Part shown: positions 1-7,173 of the stretch, in pieces
Layout: every line of letters begins with the position of its first letter
How positions within the stretch are numbered: position 1 is the stretch's first letter
From: a virus
Virus record (IMG/VR): IMGVR_UViG_3300035116_000011
Location: 1 to 29,345 of that record
Direction: 5' to 3' (one strand)
DNA length: 29,345 nt
Translations under genes and position numbers: made by a program
Notes under the pieces: generated by a model
The model's database searches: none
What the model was told of the DNA's origin: nothing
What the model saw: the letters and a program-made list of their open reading frames with translations, nothing else

Positions 1-51
1 CTTGTTTTTACATATCGGTAATGATAAGTTTGCGCTATGAGGTAGTTTTCC

Positions 52-315
52 ATGAAAAAGACCAAGCCCGATGTTCCCCCGGCCCCCGAACTTCCCCGCG
101 GCTTTCTGGACCAGAAACTGCTGACGCCCAAGCAGGCTGCGGAGAAGCTGCAACTCCATCCCGTGACTCTGGTCAACTGGCGGGTGCAGTCGCATCGCAC
201 CGGCAAGCTATGGGGTCCTCCCTGGCTCAAAATCGGCTGGAAGATCCGCTATCCGCAGCATCTGCTGGAGAAGTTTGTGCAGGATTCGCTGGTCGATCCC
301 AGTCAGGCGGCATGA
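52..315 (+). CDS. Excisionase-like helix-turn-helix protein
   Basis: An 87-aa basic protein of the HTH_17 / excisionase type. Residues about 22-72 follow the usual order: a 'LLTPKQAAEKL' helix, a recognition helix ('HPVTLVNWR'), then a wing containing 'GPPWLKIGWKIRYP' and a C-terminal helix ('HLLEKFV'). Such proteins bind DNA and often steer the partner integrase towards excision, or act as small regulators. It ends one base before the integrase start, so the two are translationally coupled. A GAGGT ribosome site lies 8 bases before the ATG. The segment before it is A/T-rich (TTGTTT at 2-7, GATAAG at 23-28) and could hold a promoter, but the window edge cuts the view. Its role as Xis rather than another regulator is inferred from the fold and position. 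Confidence 0.75.
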   Translation: MKKTKPDVPPAPELPRGFLDQKLLTPKQAAEKLQLHPVTLVNWRVQSHRTGKLWGPPWLKIGWKIRYPQHLLEKFVQDSLVDPSQAA

Positions 316-316
316 A

Positions 317-1387
317 ATGTCGGTGTACGAGCGCACGATCCGATTAGCCAACGGCGAGACAGTCACGCGCTGGTGCGTGGACTTCTTTCACCACGGCAAG
401 CGCATTCGCCGCACCTGCGGCCCCGGCTGCCACAGCGAGACGCGCGCCAAGGCTATAGAAGTTCAGGAGCGCCTGAAGCTGGAGCGCCAGGGCTCGCGCG
501 TATGGACGGGCCGGATTCCCAGCCTGAAGGATGCCGCGGAGCAGTTTCTGGAATCGGCCGCGGCGGCGCAGGAAGCGAAGAACATGGCCGCCAACACCCT
601 GCGCCACTACCGCAACGCCTGGCATGCCTGGCTGGCCCCCACGCCTCTGGCGCGCATGCGCCTCGACCGCATCACCAGCGGCATCATCCGCGAGGTGGAG
701 TTCCCCGGCGGCCCGTTCACCAGCAAGAACGCGCGCCAATGCCTGGGGCACATTCTGCGCTGGTGCGCGGAGGAGAAGGGCTACATCATCGCCGCGCCGC
801 GCATCCGCTCTACGCGGGTGGCGGGGCGCAAGATTCGCATCACGCCGGAAATCGAGTCGCAGTTGCGCCTGCACATGAAGCGCGACTGCAGCGACATCTT
901 CACCCTCATGCTGGATGCGGTGATGCGCAACTGCGAGGTGTTCGCGATGCAGTGGTCGCGGATCGACTGGGAGCGCCGCCAGTATGCGGTGGCGCGCAGC
1001 AAGTCGGCGGCCTCGGAGCGCACTATTCCATTAAGCGAGCGGGCGCTGGCCATGCTCAAGGGGCGCCGGGAATCGAACGAGTGCGAGTGGGTGTTTCCTT
1101 CCCGCATTGGGCGCTGCGGGCATGTGCAGACGATAGCTAAACAGTTCCGGGAAGCGCGGGCCGCCGCGGGCATCGATGCGAGCATCAAGCTCTACTGCGC
1201 GCGCCATACGGGAGCGAGCGAACTATCAGAAATGGGAGTTGACCTGCTGACCCTGCGCGAATTATTAGGTCACGAGGACATTTCGACGACCAACAAATAT
1301 CTGCACGGATCGGCGGACGGGGCGCGGGAAGCGATCAACTCGAAGCAGCGCACACGGACCGGGCTGAAGCTGGAGAAGCGAGCATGA
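317..1387 (+). CDS. int: Phage integrase, tyrosine recombinase
   Basis: A 356-aa tyrosine recombinase that would integrate and excise the phage at its att site. The N-terminal part (about 1-165) holds an arm-binding-like domain and a core-binding SAM-like domain. The catalytic domain shows Arg204 ('VMRNCEVFAM'), the beta-hairpin Lys229, the box 'LYCARHTGAS' with Arg296 and His297, His319 in 'LLGHEDIS', and the nucleophile Tyr328 in 'NKYLH'. The first His of the usual His-x-x-Arg is a Tyr (Tyr293), which is known among bacterial and phage integrases. An in-frame TTG lies further upstream at 275, but the ATG at 317 sits one base after the stop of the excisionase-like gene and begins a typical 'MSVYERT' N-terminus. 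The stop overlaps the next gene by ATGA. The likely attP lies about 740 bases downstream. Confidence 0.93.
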   Translation: MSVYERTIRLANGETVTRWCVDFFHHGKRIRRTCGPGCHSETRAKAIEVQERLKLERQGSRVWTGRIPSLKDAAEQFLESAAAAQEAKNMAANTLRHYRNAWHAWLAPTPLARMRLDRITSGIIREVEFPGGPFTSKNARQCLGHILRWCAEEKGYIIAAPRIRSTRVAGRKIRITPEIESQLRLHMKRDCSDIFTLMLDAVMRNCEVFAMQWSRIDWERRQYAVARSKSAASERTIPLSERALAMLKGRRESNECEWVFPSRIGRCGHVQTIAKQFREARAAAGIDASIKLYCARHTGASELSEMGVDLLTLRELLGHEDISTTNKYLHGSADGAREAINSKQRTRTGLKLEKRA

Positions 1388-2013
1388 TGGGGATTTACCA
1401 AGCCACTTTGTACGACCGTCCAACATGGGGCGATCCGCAGCCCGTCAGGTTCGACGGGCAAGAGGTATCGCGGGAGTTTGTGGCGGAAACGTCCAGCAAG
1501 GCGCGATATAAGTTTTATCTAGAACTAAAAGAGCACATCGACGATCTGCGTTTTCAGGATATCCGTGTCCATTCGTTGTGCCGTCAACCGCGTCAGGTAA
1601 TGCAGGACGGATGGGGGGAGCGCCTAAAGACGGTCAATGCCATCATTCGCGTGATCGGCTCTCATGGGCGGCATTTCCTGAGCGAGAACTCAGACAGGCG
1701 GACGCTAGTACCCGACCCGTTCTTTTCCTACTTCGGCGTGGATGGCCGCAACGAACTCTGGTATGTGGACCGCTACACGCGCAAGCCGATCCTTGTTCGC
1801 CATCGGGACTGGCCGGGATTCTCTGACGGAGGAACTCTTCGCAGCCTGATTCAACACTTTGCGCACTACATCGAGGTCGGGGCGGGCATAGTTACCGGAG
1901 CCTTTGGTCCGTGGCCTGAGTGGCGTTGTGGCGGCGACCCCTGGGGCTACGGAGGCGACGGCATGCAGAAAGTGCGCGCCGAAATAACAGCTCTGCTCGC
2001 CTTCCAAAGCTAG
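1384..2013 (+). CDS. Unknown protein coupled to integrase
   Basis: A 209-aa protein I do not recognise. Its ATG overlaps the integrase stop (ATGA), so it is the third gene of the excisionase-integrase operon. It is soluble and aromatic-rich, without a signal peptide or membrane helix. The middle (about 110-150) reads like a mixed alpha/beta domain ('FFSYFGVDGRNELWYVDRY', then 'KPILVRHRDWPGF'). The C-terminal third is Gly/Trp-rich ('FGPWPEWRCGGDPWGYGGDG'). Codon use matches its neighbours. The tight coupling suggests a role in lysogeny or in the integrated state, or simply carriage with the recombination module. No function is claimed. Confidence 0.75.
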   Translation: MMGIYQATLYDRPTWGDPQPVRFDGQEVSREFVAETSSKARYKFYLELKEHIDDLRFQDIRVHSLCRQPRQVMQDGWGERLKTVNAIIRVIGSHGRHFLSENSDRRTLVPDPFFSYFGVDGRNELWYVDRYTRKPILVRHRDWPGFSDGGTLRSLIQHFAHYIEVGAGIVTGAFGPWPEWRCGGDPWGYGGDGMQKVRAEITALLAFQS

Positions 2014-2046
2014 CCTAGCCAGCGCAGGCTATTCATCTCTATGCAT

Positions 2047-2065
2047 GTCACAGTATGGTCACAGC
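2047..2065 (+). repeat. Phased repeat pair, putative integrase arm-type sites (left)
   Basis: Two copies of GTCACAG start at 2047 and 2058, exactly 11 bp apart, so both face the same side of the helix. They share the core (G)YCACAG(Y) with the pair on the other side of the tRNA-like core. Lambda-type integrases bind short direct repeats of this kind in the arms of attP. Binding is inferred, not shown. Confidence 0.5.
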
Positions 2066-2124
2066 GGCGAAACGAGCGGGGAAGCAGAAAGCTCTAAGAT
2101 GGTGCAAACAAAGGGACATTTCGG

Positions 2125-2170
2125 AGCCGACGGTCAGAGTCGAACTGACGACCTGCTGATTACGAATCAT
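2125..2170 (-). other. attP core: 3' half of a tRNA-Thr(CGT) gene
   Basis: Read on the minus strand, this segment gives an anticodon loop TTCGTAA (anticodon CGT, 2166-2160), the 3' anticodon-stem strand TCAGC (2159-2155), a 5-nt variable loop, a perfect T arm (GTCAG, loop TTCGACT, CTGAC; 2149-2133), and a 7-nt 3' acceptor strand CGTCGGC (2132-2126) with one discriminator base (2125). The 5' half is missing: the bases beyond 2170 neither complete the anticodon stem nor form a D arm. Tyrosine integrases commonly use the 3' half of a tRNA gene as the crossover core, so the phage copy restores the host tRNA on insertion. Its place between int and the virion genes fits attP. It is not a functional tRNA gene. 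Confidence 0.75.
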
Positions 2171-2309
2171 TGCACCAAGAATGATATCGCTATAGCCATC
2201 CATATAGAAACGCTTAAAATAAAGCACTTAGCAGTTTACTCTCCTGATGCCCCATCGCAGTCGAATGTGGATTCAGCAATCCAAAGTGTATTCCTGCCAA
2301 AGATTGAAC

Positions 2310-2328
2310 GCCACAGTTACGCCACAGT
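2310..2328 (+). repeat. Phased repeat pair, putative integrase arm-type sites (right)
   Basis: Two copies of GCCACAGT start at 2310 and 2321, again 11 bp apart and in the same orientation as the GTCACAG pair at 2047. The two pairs flank the tRNA-like core asymmetrically, about 60 bp on one side and 140 bp on the other, like the unequal P and P' arms of lambda attP. The second copy is also part of a GCCAC-a-GTGGC palindrome. Confidence 0.5.
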
Positions 2329-2520
2329 GGCACACCGCACATTTAAGCCGCATGATCCGGCTCGCCAGGATCGCCGCCTAGACGGCGCCGGCGCTAATTC
2401 TGATCGTTAGATTGAAATAATTCCCCCACCCTGTGGTACTGCTGGTCATTTACGCAACGTTGGAAGCGTTGCTCTCACCGCGCTCACTGCGTTAGTGGAG
2501 GAATCAAAGAGAGGCATCGC

Positions 2521-3021
2521 ATGAATCTTGCATTAGCGGGTGCTGTTCTGTTCACTGCTGGCACCATTTTAGCCGCCCTGCGGATCAGGCGTGGTCATTT
2601 ACCGGATCAGCCGCTATGGAAAAAGGTGCGCCTGGACATGGTGCGCGACCTGCAGCCGTTTTCGGGCGCCATCTACGATGAGGCCGGGCATCTGCTCGAC
2701 GATGAGGAACTGTGGCGGCGCATGGGCACCCGCGGCGTGAGAGCGATCTGGAGCGCGTTCGGGGCCATGTCCACGCTGGCCGCCGATCTGGTGCGGGCCA
2801 CCGACGACGGCCTGGGCAATGGCGGCTCGCCGCGGGGTCAGGCGCTCTGGCTGTCCACCTGGCAGGGCCGCGGGCTGTGCTGCCTGGCGCTGTTCGAGGC
2901 ATGGGCCAAAAAGAGGCTGCCGGCGGAGACGTCGCGCCCCTGCGCCCGCATGTTGGCCCGTCACTACGTAGATACCGCAATCGCTATCGAAGCGCTTGAT
3001 TCTGTCCTTGAATATGTTTAG
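2521..3021 (+). CDS. Unknown membrane-anchored protein
   Basis: A 166-aa protein beginning with a hydrophobic helix (residues about 3-20, 'LALAGAVLFTAGTILAAL') followed by Arg-rich residues, which suggests an N-terminal anchor with the rest in the cytoplasm. The soluble part is helical and charged, with no motif I can name. A GAGAGG ribosome site lies just before the ATG. It is the first gene to the right of attP, followed by a second + strand gene and a terminator, so the two may form a small unit separate from the late operon. It might act in lysogeny or superinfection exclusion, but nothing in the sequence proves that. Confidence 0.65.
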   Translation: MNLALAGAVLFTAGTILAALRIRRGHLPDQPLWKKVRLDMVRDLQPFSGAIYDEAGHLLDDEELWRRMGTRGVRAIWSAFGAMSTLAADLVRATDDGLGNGGSPRGQALWLSTWQGRGLCCLALFEAWAKKRLPAETSRPCARMLARHYVDTAIAIEALDSVLEYV

Positions 3022-3088
3022 GCGTATGATATTGCAATTAGGCGCAGACCTAAGCAATCGAAAGCTTGCTTTCCCAGAGGATTACGTG

Positions 3089-3565
3089 ATGACGCCACAA
3101 ATAGACATGATCCTGTCCCAGCGCAAGCGAGATATCATCGCTGAAATCAAGAGTTTAGTTCGTCCCGATGGCAAATCCAAGACGGCCGCCCTGCTTTCGG
3201 AGTATGAGCAGGTCACGCATCTGGAAAAGGCTTCGCAGGCCAGCCCCGACGCCACCCGCTACGTGGCGGTGGGCAAGCCCATCGCGGCGATCATCCGCTT
3301 TCTGGAGGACGAGGGCGAGCCGCGCACACGGGAGCAGATCATTACGGGAGTGCTGGCTGGCGGCTGGCGGGGGGGCAAGAGGGAGAACATGCAGTCGCTC
3401 TATGTAAGCATCGGCGTGTTCACCGCGCCGCATGGCCGGGGCACGAACGCCAGGAACGCGCCTTTGCGCATGATCGGCGACCGCATCGGGCTCAAGGTCT
3501 GGGAGTTGGAGCGGTGGGCGGTAGAGGAAGCGGATCCGGCACCTAAGCTAGCCTCTAATGGATAA
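3089..3565 (+). CDS. Putative winged-helix protein, unknown role
   Basis: A 158-aa protein. The frame is open from further upstream, but the ATG at 3089 has AGAGG 8 bases before it and avoids overlap with the preceding gene. The N-terminal part is a charged helix. From about residue 67 the pattern 'KPIAAIIRFLEDEGEPRTREQIITGVLAGGW' followed by 'ENMQSLYVSI' resembles winged-helix domains of the HARE-HTH type, in which the third helix contacts DNA. The end ('GLKVWELERW') could form the wing. It may therefore be a DNA-binding regulator next to attP. An inverted repeat (AAGCAA/TTGCTT, 3052-3071) lies in its leader. The assignment to a fold is tentative. The gene ends shortly before a strong terminator. 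Confidence 0.6.
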   Translation: MTPQIDMILSQRKRDIIAEIKSLVRPDGKSKTAALLSEYEQVTHLEKASQASPDATRYVAVGKPIAAIIRFLEDEGEPRTREQIITGVLAGGWRGGKRENMQSLYVSIGVFTAPHGRGTNARNAPLRMIGDRIGLKVWELERWAVEEADPAPKLASNG

Positions 3566-3605
3566 CCAGAGCAGGTGAGAGCACTAGACGAGCGGAGTGA
3601 ATGAT

Positions 3606-3641
3606 GGGGCCGGCGTCCACCCGCCGGCCCCGCCTTGTTTT
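3606..3641 (+). terminator. Intrinsic terminator
   Basis: A perfect 10-bp G/C stem (GGGGCCGGCG at 3606-3615 pairing with CGCCGGCCCC at 3622-3631) with a 6-nt loop is followed by GCCTTGTTTTA. It closes the 2521-3565 transcription unit. The stop codon of the convergent minus-strand gene lies in the T-run, so the hairpin also sits just past the end of that gene, although there is no T-run in the minus direction. Confidence 0.8.
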
Positions 3642-4095
3642 AATATTCGTTCGTGTAGGTAGTGTTGCCGATGCTCTGCCTGACGGCGGTATGGCTGGAG
3701 CCGTCACCGCTGTAGATGGTGTCGTAGATGGTATTGCCGATGCGCTGCGAGGTGATGCTCGTATGGCCGCCATCGGAACCGTAGAGGTTGGTATAGGACG
3801 TGCCTCCGATCTGCTGGGTAGTACCGTTGTACGTCCCACCGCTGCTGTCCGAGCCGCTGTGGTAGGTGGTACTGCCGATGCGCTGGCTGGTCCCGTTGTA
3901 CCCGCCGTATGTATCGTTCCCGTTCAGATAGGTTGTGCCGCCGATCTGCTGCGCCGTGCCGGAACCGGAGTAGGCAGGGCCGCTGGTGTTGTAGTAGGTC
4001 GTGCCTCCGGTCTGCTGGGTGGTGGTGTTGTACTGGGCGAGCGCGGGAATCGCAGAGAGAGCGATCAAGGCTAAAGTGAAAAGGAAATTCTTCAA
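3640..4095 (-). CDS. Secreted tandem-repeat protein
   Basis: A 151-aa protein with a clear signal peptide: Lys-Asn, a hydrophobic core to about residue 17, and an Ala-Leu-Ala cleavage site before 'QYNTTT'. The mature part is six imperfect repeats of about 23 residues, each built round 'QQIGGTTY' or 'QRIGNTTY' with Gly/Ser/Asp/Asn/Tyr linkers. It is low in charge and rich in Thr, Gly and Tyr, as expected of an extracytoplasmic beta-repeat protein. The start is a TTG with AGGAGA 9 bases upstream. It is the last gene of a minus-strand operon opposed to the late genes and ends in a convergent terminator region. It is most likely a lysogeny cargo gene acting at the host surface or periplasm. Its partner is unknown. 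Confidence 0.8.
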   Translation of the reverse strand: MKNFLFTLALIALSAIPALAQYNTTTQQTGGTTYYNTSGPAYSGSGTAQQIGGTTYLNGNDTYGGYNGTSQRIGSTTYHSGSDSSGGTYNGTTQQIGGTSYTNLYGSDGGHTSITSQRIGNTIYDTIYSGDGSSHTAVRQSIGNTTYTNEY

Positions 4096-4189
4096 GGTGG
4101 TTCTCCTATTGGTTAGGGGTTGATGGTTTGCCTGCCGCCAGGATCGGGGAAGGCGCTTCGTTGGAAACTTGTTTGCGCTAATGTTTCAG

Positions 4190-4357
4190 TTATGCGCTGA
4201 TGCGTTCGCGCTTGAACTTGCCCACGCGCTGGTCTGGTCTGTTCCACGCGGGGCTGCCGCACGAAGCGCAGCGCTTGGGCTCGCTGTCCGCGTGCCAGAC
4301 GTGGCCGCAGCGGTCGCAGGTGCAGCGCCAGCGGGTGACGGTTACGGCCTTCATCAT
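4190..4357 (-). CDS. Small zinc-ribbon protein, 55 aa
   Basis: A short gene: a minus-strand ATG at 4357 (with a second ATG directly after) and a TAA ending at 4190. The product has two Cys-x-x-Cys knuckles 12 residues apart ('CTCDRCGHVW' and 'CASCGSPAW'), a rubredoxin-like zinc ribbon, and a basic tail ('RVGKFKRERISA'). The start overlaps the stop of the coiled-coil gene (ATGA), and a strong GGAGGGGG precedes it, so it is the middle gene of a three-gene operon. Zinc ribbons of this size are common in phages and may bind nucleic acid or a host protein. The precise role is unknown. Confidence 0.8.
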   Translation of the reverse strand: MMKAVTVTRWRCTCDRCGHVWHADSEPKRCASCGSPAWNRPDQRVGKFKRERISA

Positions 4358-4563
4358 GCCCCCTCCTTGTTTTCGAGGTCCTGCACCCGCTCCTCCACAA
4401 CGGCCAGCCGCGCATTGAATCCCGTGGCGAATGCTTCATTGGTCCGGGACCGCGCCTCGATGCGCACAGCCCACTTGCGGAACTCTTTCAAGAGTGTAGT
4501 TTCAACCTGCTCGATGCGCTCCAGCAGTTCATTCTTCACTATTTGCAATTCATCGTCTGCCAC
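4354..4563 (-). CDS. Small coiled-coil protein, 69 aa
   Basis: A GTG start at 4563 with an AAGGAGA ribosome site 6 bases upstream. The product is almost wholly helical and charged. Heptad spacing is visible at residues about 6-30 ('LQIVKNELLERIEQVETTLLKEF') and again at 50-66 ('ARLAVVEERVQDLENK'), so it should form a coiled-coil oligomer in the cytoplasm. There is no membrane helix. It is the first gene of the minus-strand operon that continues through the zinc ribbon and the secreted repeat protein. It resembles in style the other small minus-strand coiled-coil genes at 15325, 25767 and 26046. Function unknown. Confidence 0.7.
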   Translation of the reverse strand: MADDELQIVKNELLERIEQVETTLLKEFRKWAVRIEARSRTNEAFATGFNARLAVVEERVQDLENKEGA

Positions 4564-4947
4564 GTTTTCTCCTTTACTGAAACCATCCTACGCGCATATG
4601 CAGCGCAATGCAAGAACAAAATGCATAATACTGCTAACATGAACGTGGTATTCGCACGCACCAGTCATCCTTTTCGATATCGCTATCGGGCTGTGCTATA
4701 GTTGCGAGCAACATGCAGCAACACCGGTTCTGCTAATCAGGTTGGCCGGCTCCTGAGCGCATCCACCGCAGCAATGCGGAAGGCACCGAAAACGGGCAGG
4801 CGAGGGTGAACGACTTCGCCGGATCAGCGCAGGAAAGAGCAGAAATCGATGCCGCGAACATATATTTTCCACGCGCGCGCATAGAAAAAGCCGGAATCTG
4901 CATGGAAGCAACACGGTTCCTAGCACCGATACGCTAGCCCTCCTGAT
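4564..4947. other. Divergent intergenic region
   Basis: About 380 bases between the minus-strand cargo operon and the first gene of the packaging operon. I see no convincing gene in it; the minus-strand frame over 4696-5187 has no ribosome site and lies opposite the gene at 4948. It must contain promoters for both directions. A candidate rightward promoter with an internal inverted repeat is listed separately. Confidence 0.6.
4673..4702 (+). promoter_or_regulatory. Candidate rightward promoter with operator-like inverted repeat
   Basis: TATAGT at 4697-4702 is a fair -10 box with a weak -35 (TTCGAT, 4673-4678) 18 bases before it. Between the boxes lies the inverted repeat CGATA-tcgc-TATCG (4675-4688), where a repressor or activator dimer could bind. 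If real, it would drive the packaging and head genes from 4948. Weak boxes make this tentative. Confidence 0.3.
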
Positions 4948-5247
4948 ATGTCCAACAACCATCGTGTCCGCAACATCACGCGGGGCTTCTCGCTGAAGCG
5001 CAAGCAGGCTGTGCGCGCCGTCGCCGAGTGCGCATGCGCATGGGTTGAGGTCGGCGAAACCATCCGCGACCTCAGCCTGCGCGAAGCCATCGCCGCCCGC
5101 AGCCAGCAATCCAGCACACGCGAGCCGATGCCCTTCGCCGAGCTGCCCGGCCTGCTCTACCGGCCACCCACAGCCGAGCAAGCGCACACCATGCGCAACT
5201 ATGGGCTGATGCAGGCCGCTAACCGATTCGCTGCTGAGAATGCGTGA
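4948..5247 (+). CDS. Unknown protein before small terminase
   Basis: A 99-aa protein, basic at its N-terminus ('RVRNITRGFSLKRKQAVRAV') and without signal or membrane segments. Its stop overlaps the next start (TGATG), so it is coupled to the small terminase gene and opens the packaging operon. There is no good ribosome site before the ATG at 4948, so the start is uncertain. I do not recognise the family. A regulatory or packaging-accessory role would fit the position, but the sequence does not show it. Confidence 0.55.
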   Translation: MSNNHRVRNITRGFSLKRKQAVRAVAECACAWVEVGETIRDLSLREAIAARSQQSSTREPMPFAELPGLLYRPPTAEQAHTMRNYGLMQAANRFAAENA

Positions 5248-5687
5248 TGCCAGCCGGTAGACCGACCGACTACAAGGCGGAATATGTTCAGCGCGTGGCG
5301 GAACTCGCGGCGAACGGTGCCACCGACATGGAAATCGCTGATGAGTTTGACGTTAGCGTTCGCACTCTCTACAGTTGGCGCGCTGTCCATCCTGAATTTC
5401 TACAAGCCTTAAAAGCTGGCAAAGAAATTGCAGACGAGCGAGTGGAACGTTCACTCTTTCAGCGTGCTACAGGCTATGAGCAGCAGACCGTGAAGATATT
5501 CATGCCTTCGGGTGCTGATAGCCCAATATTTGCTCCGTTCCGCGAAGTGATCGCACCGGACACAACGGCCTGCATCTTCTGGCTGAAGAATCGCAAGCCG
5601 AAGGAATGGCGCGACAAGTCAGAGCTTGAGGTTCCAGGGCTCGCATCGCTCGCGGACGTGATTGCAAAGGCTCGTAAGCGTGGATAA
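5247..5687 (+). CDS. terS: Terminase small subunit
   Basis: A 146-aa DNA-recognition subunit of the packaging motor. The N-terminal half holds a helix-turn-helix ('NGATDMEIADEFDVSVRTLYSWRAVHPEF', about residues 25-52) typical of this terminase small-subunit family. It is followed by a helical oligomerisation part ('LKAGKEIADERVERSLFQRATGY') and the conserved region ending 'TTACIFWLKNRKPKEWRDKSE'. It selects the packaging site on the concatemer and hands DNA to the large subunit. A GTG lies one codon before the ATG at 5247; I prefer the ATG, which overlaps the preceding stop. The large-subunit gene starts inside its 3' end. Confidence 0.9.
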   Translation: MPAGRPTDYKAEYVQRVAELAANGATDMEIADEFDVSVRTLYSWRAVHPEFLQALKAGKEIADERVERSLFQRATGYEQQTVKIFMPSGADSPIFAPFREVIAPDTTACIFWLKNRKPKEWRDKSELEVPGLASLADVIAKARKRG

Positions 5688-7173
5688 TCCTGAACTAGAA
5701 CTCGCGGAGGATATAGGCAGATTTACCGTCGATCCGCTCAGTTTCGTGCGCTATGCGTATCCTTGGCGCGAACCAAATAGCGAGCTGGCAGAATACGACG
5801 GTGCGCGCAAATGGCAGCGTGAAGTTCTGGAAACAATCGGCACCCATCTGCGCGGCCCTGATCGCTTCACTCCGCTGCTCTATGCGATTGCCAGCGGTCA
5901 CGGCGTCGGAAAATCGGCGCTAATAGCGATGATTACCGATTGGGCCATGAGCACCTGCGAGGACTGCCGGGTGGTGATGACCGCGAACACTGAGCCGCAG
6001 TTGCGCACCAAGACCTGGCCAGAAGTGAGCAAGTGGACGCATCTGGCTATCAACTCGCATTGGTGGAGCGTGACCGCAACCACCGTAAGCGTGCGCGAGA
6101 AGGCTCACGAGCGGCTGTGGCGCACCGATGCGATTGCCTGGAGCGAGAACAACACTGAGGCGTTTGCCGGCCTGCACAACAAAGGCAAGCGCATTGTCGT
6201 GATATTCGATGAAGGCTCGGCGATTGCGGACAAGGTCTGGGAAGTGACCGAAGGCGCATTGACGGATGAGCAAACGGAAATCATCTGGCTGGCATTCGGC
6301 AATCCCACGCGCAATACGGGCCGCTTCCGCGAATGCTTTGGCAAGTACAAGCACCGCTGGATCACTAAGCAGATTGACTCGCGCACAGTCGAGGGCACGA
6401 ACAAGGAGCAGATCGCCAAGTGGGTTGCGGACTATGGCGAGGATTCAGACTTCTGCCGCGTTCGCGTGCGCGGCGAGTTTCCGAGGGCAGGCGCAACCCA
6501 GTTCATAGGCGGCGACATAGTGTCCGGTGCTCGATCCCGCACGGTTGCGCCTTCAGGCTTCAAGGTGCTGGCTGTGGACGTGGCGCGCTTCGGCGACGAT
6601 CAGACAGTGTTAGGCATGCGGCAAGGCGGCCATCTGCGCATCCTGGCACGATTGCGCGGCCTGGACACGATGCAGGTAGCGGCGCGGGTCATGGAAGTGA
6701 TGCGCAACGAGCAGCCGCGGGCCACAATCATAGACGGTGATGGGCTCGGAGCTGGTGTGGTCGACTGCGTTCGGCACACGATGCGGGAGTGGTTTCCGGC
6801 TCATCCATTACATCGCCTGCAGGAGTTCCACGGCGGCAGTTCTCCGAACGATTCGAGCATGTTCTTCAATCGCCGCGCCGAGGTCTGGGGCATGATGCGC
6901 GAGTGGCTCAAGGAGGGCGACATTCCCGATGAGCCGGAGATTGAGACGGACCTTACCGGGCCTGAATACTACTTCTCGAGCAAGAATCAGATTCAGTTAG
7001 AGCGCAAAGAGGACATGAAGCGGCGCGGCCTGTCGAGCCCCGACGTGGGCGACATGCTGGCTATGTCATTTGCGGCCGCTCCTGCGGCGCTTGAGTATGA
7101 CGAGATGGCAACCGAGGCAGAAGCGGCCATCTTCGCGCATGCAGACAAGCGGTATCAAGAGGCGCGGCAGTGA
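5680..7173 (+). CDS. terL: Terminase large subunit (packaging ATPase-nuclease)
   Basis: A 497-aa motor protein of usual length. The N-terminal ATPase shows Walker A 'GHGVGKS' (73-79) and Walker B 'VVIFDE' (173-178, catalytic Glu178). The C-terminal RNase-H-fold nuclease shows the acidic residues expected: Asp300 ('LAVDVARFGDD'), Asp352 ('TIIDGDGLG') and Asp455/Asp458 ('PDVGDML'). It docks at the portal, cuts concatemers and pumps DNA into the prohead. The GTG at 5680 is chosen because AAAGG lies 9 bases upstream and overlap with terS is then small; a TTG at 5662 is an alternative. The gene ends with a 4-base overlap (GTGA) with the next. Confidence 0.95.
   Translation: MDNPELELAEDIGRFTVDPLSFVRYAYPWREPNSELAEYDGARKWQREVLETIGTHLRGPDRFTPLLYAIASGHGVGKSALIAMITDWAMSTCEDCRVVMTANTEPQLRTKTWPEVSKWTHLAINSHWWSVTATTVSVREKAHERLWRTDAIAWSENNTEAFAGLHNKGKRIVVIFDEGSAIADKVWEVTEGALTDEQTEIIWLAFGNPTRNTGRFRECFGKYKHRWITKQIDSRTVEGTNKEQIAKWVADYGEDSDFCRVRVRGEFPRAGATQFIGGDIVSGARSRTVAPSGFKVLAVDVARFGDDQTVLGMRQGGHLRILARLRGLDTMQVAARVMEVMRNEQPRATIIDGDGLGAGVVDCVRHTMREWFPAHPLHRLQEFHGGSSPNDSSMFFNRRAEVWGMMREWLKEGDIPDEPEIETDLTGPEYYFSSKNQIQLERKEDMKRRGLSSPDVGDMLAMSFAAAPAALEYDEMATEAEAAIFAHADKRYQEARQ

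Larger units (their letters stand above)
2014..2520. other. Non-coding attachment-site region
   Basis: About 500 bases without a credible gene. It contains the tRNA-like core and both pairs of phased repeats described separately, a 6-bp inverted repeat just past the core (ATCATT at 2166-2171 and AATGAT at 2180-2185), a perfect GCCAC-a-GTGGC palindrome (2321-2331), and two further hairpins (CGCCG/CGGCG at 2372-2387, GCAACG/CGTTGC at 2454-2472). An open frame over 2045-2410 exists but is an artefact of the antisense tRNA segment. The last hairpin, close to the gene at 2521, may belong to that gene's leader or promoter region. Confidence 0.7.

Noticed and set aside
2125-2170. A complete tRNA gene
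   Set aside because: Only the anticodon loop, variable loop, T arm and 3' acceptor strand are present. No D arm or 5' acceptor strand can be found beyond 2170.
2045-2410. 121-aa open frame containing 'GADGQSRTDDLLITN'
   Set aside because: That peptide is the translation of the antisense strand of the tRNA 3' half, a familiar source of false genes. The frame lies in the attachment region and has no ribosome site.
4113-4439. 108-aa minus-strand frame over the zinc-ribbon gene
   Set aside because: Arg/Pro-rich shadow translation; the overlapping 55-aa zinc-ribbon frame has the ribosome site, overlap and motif.
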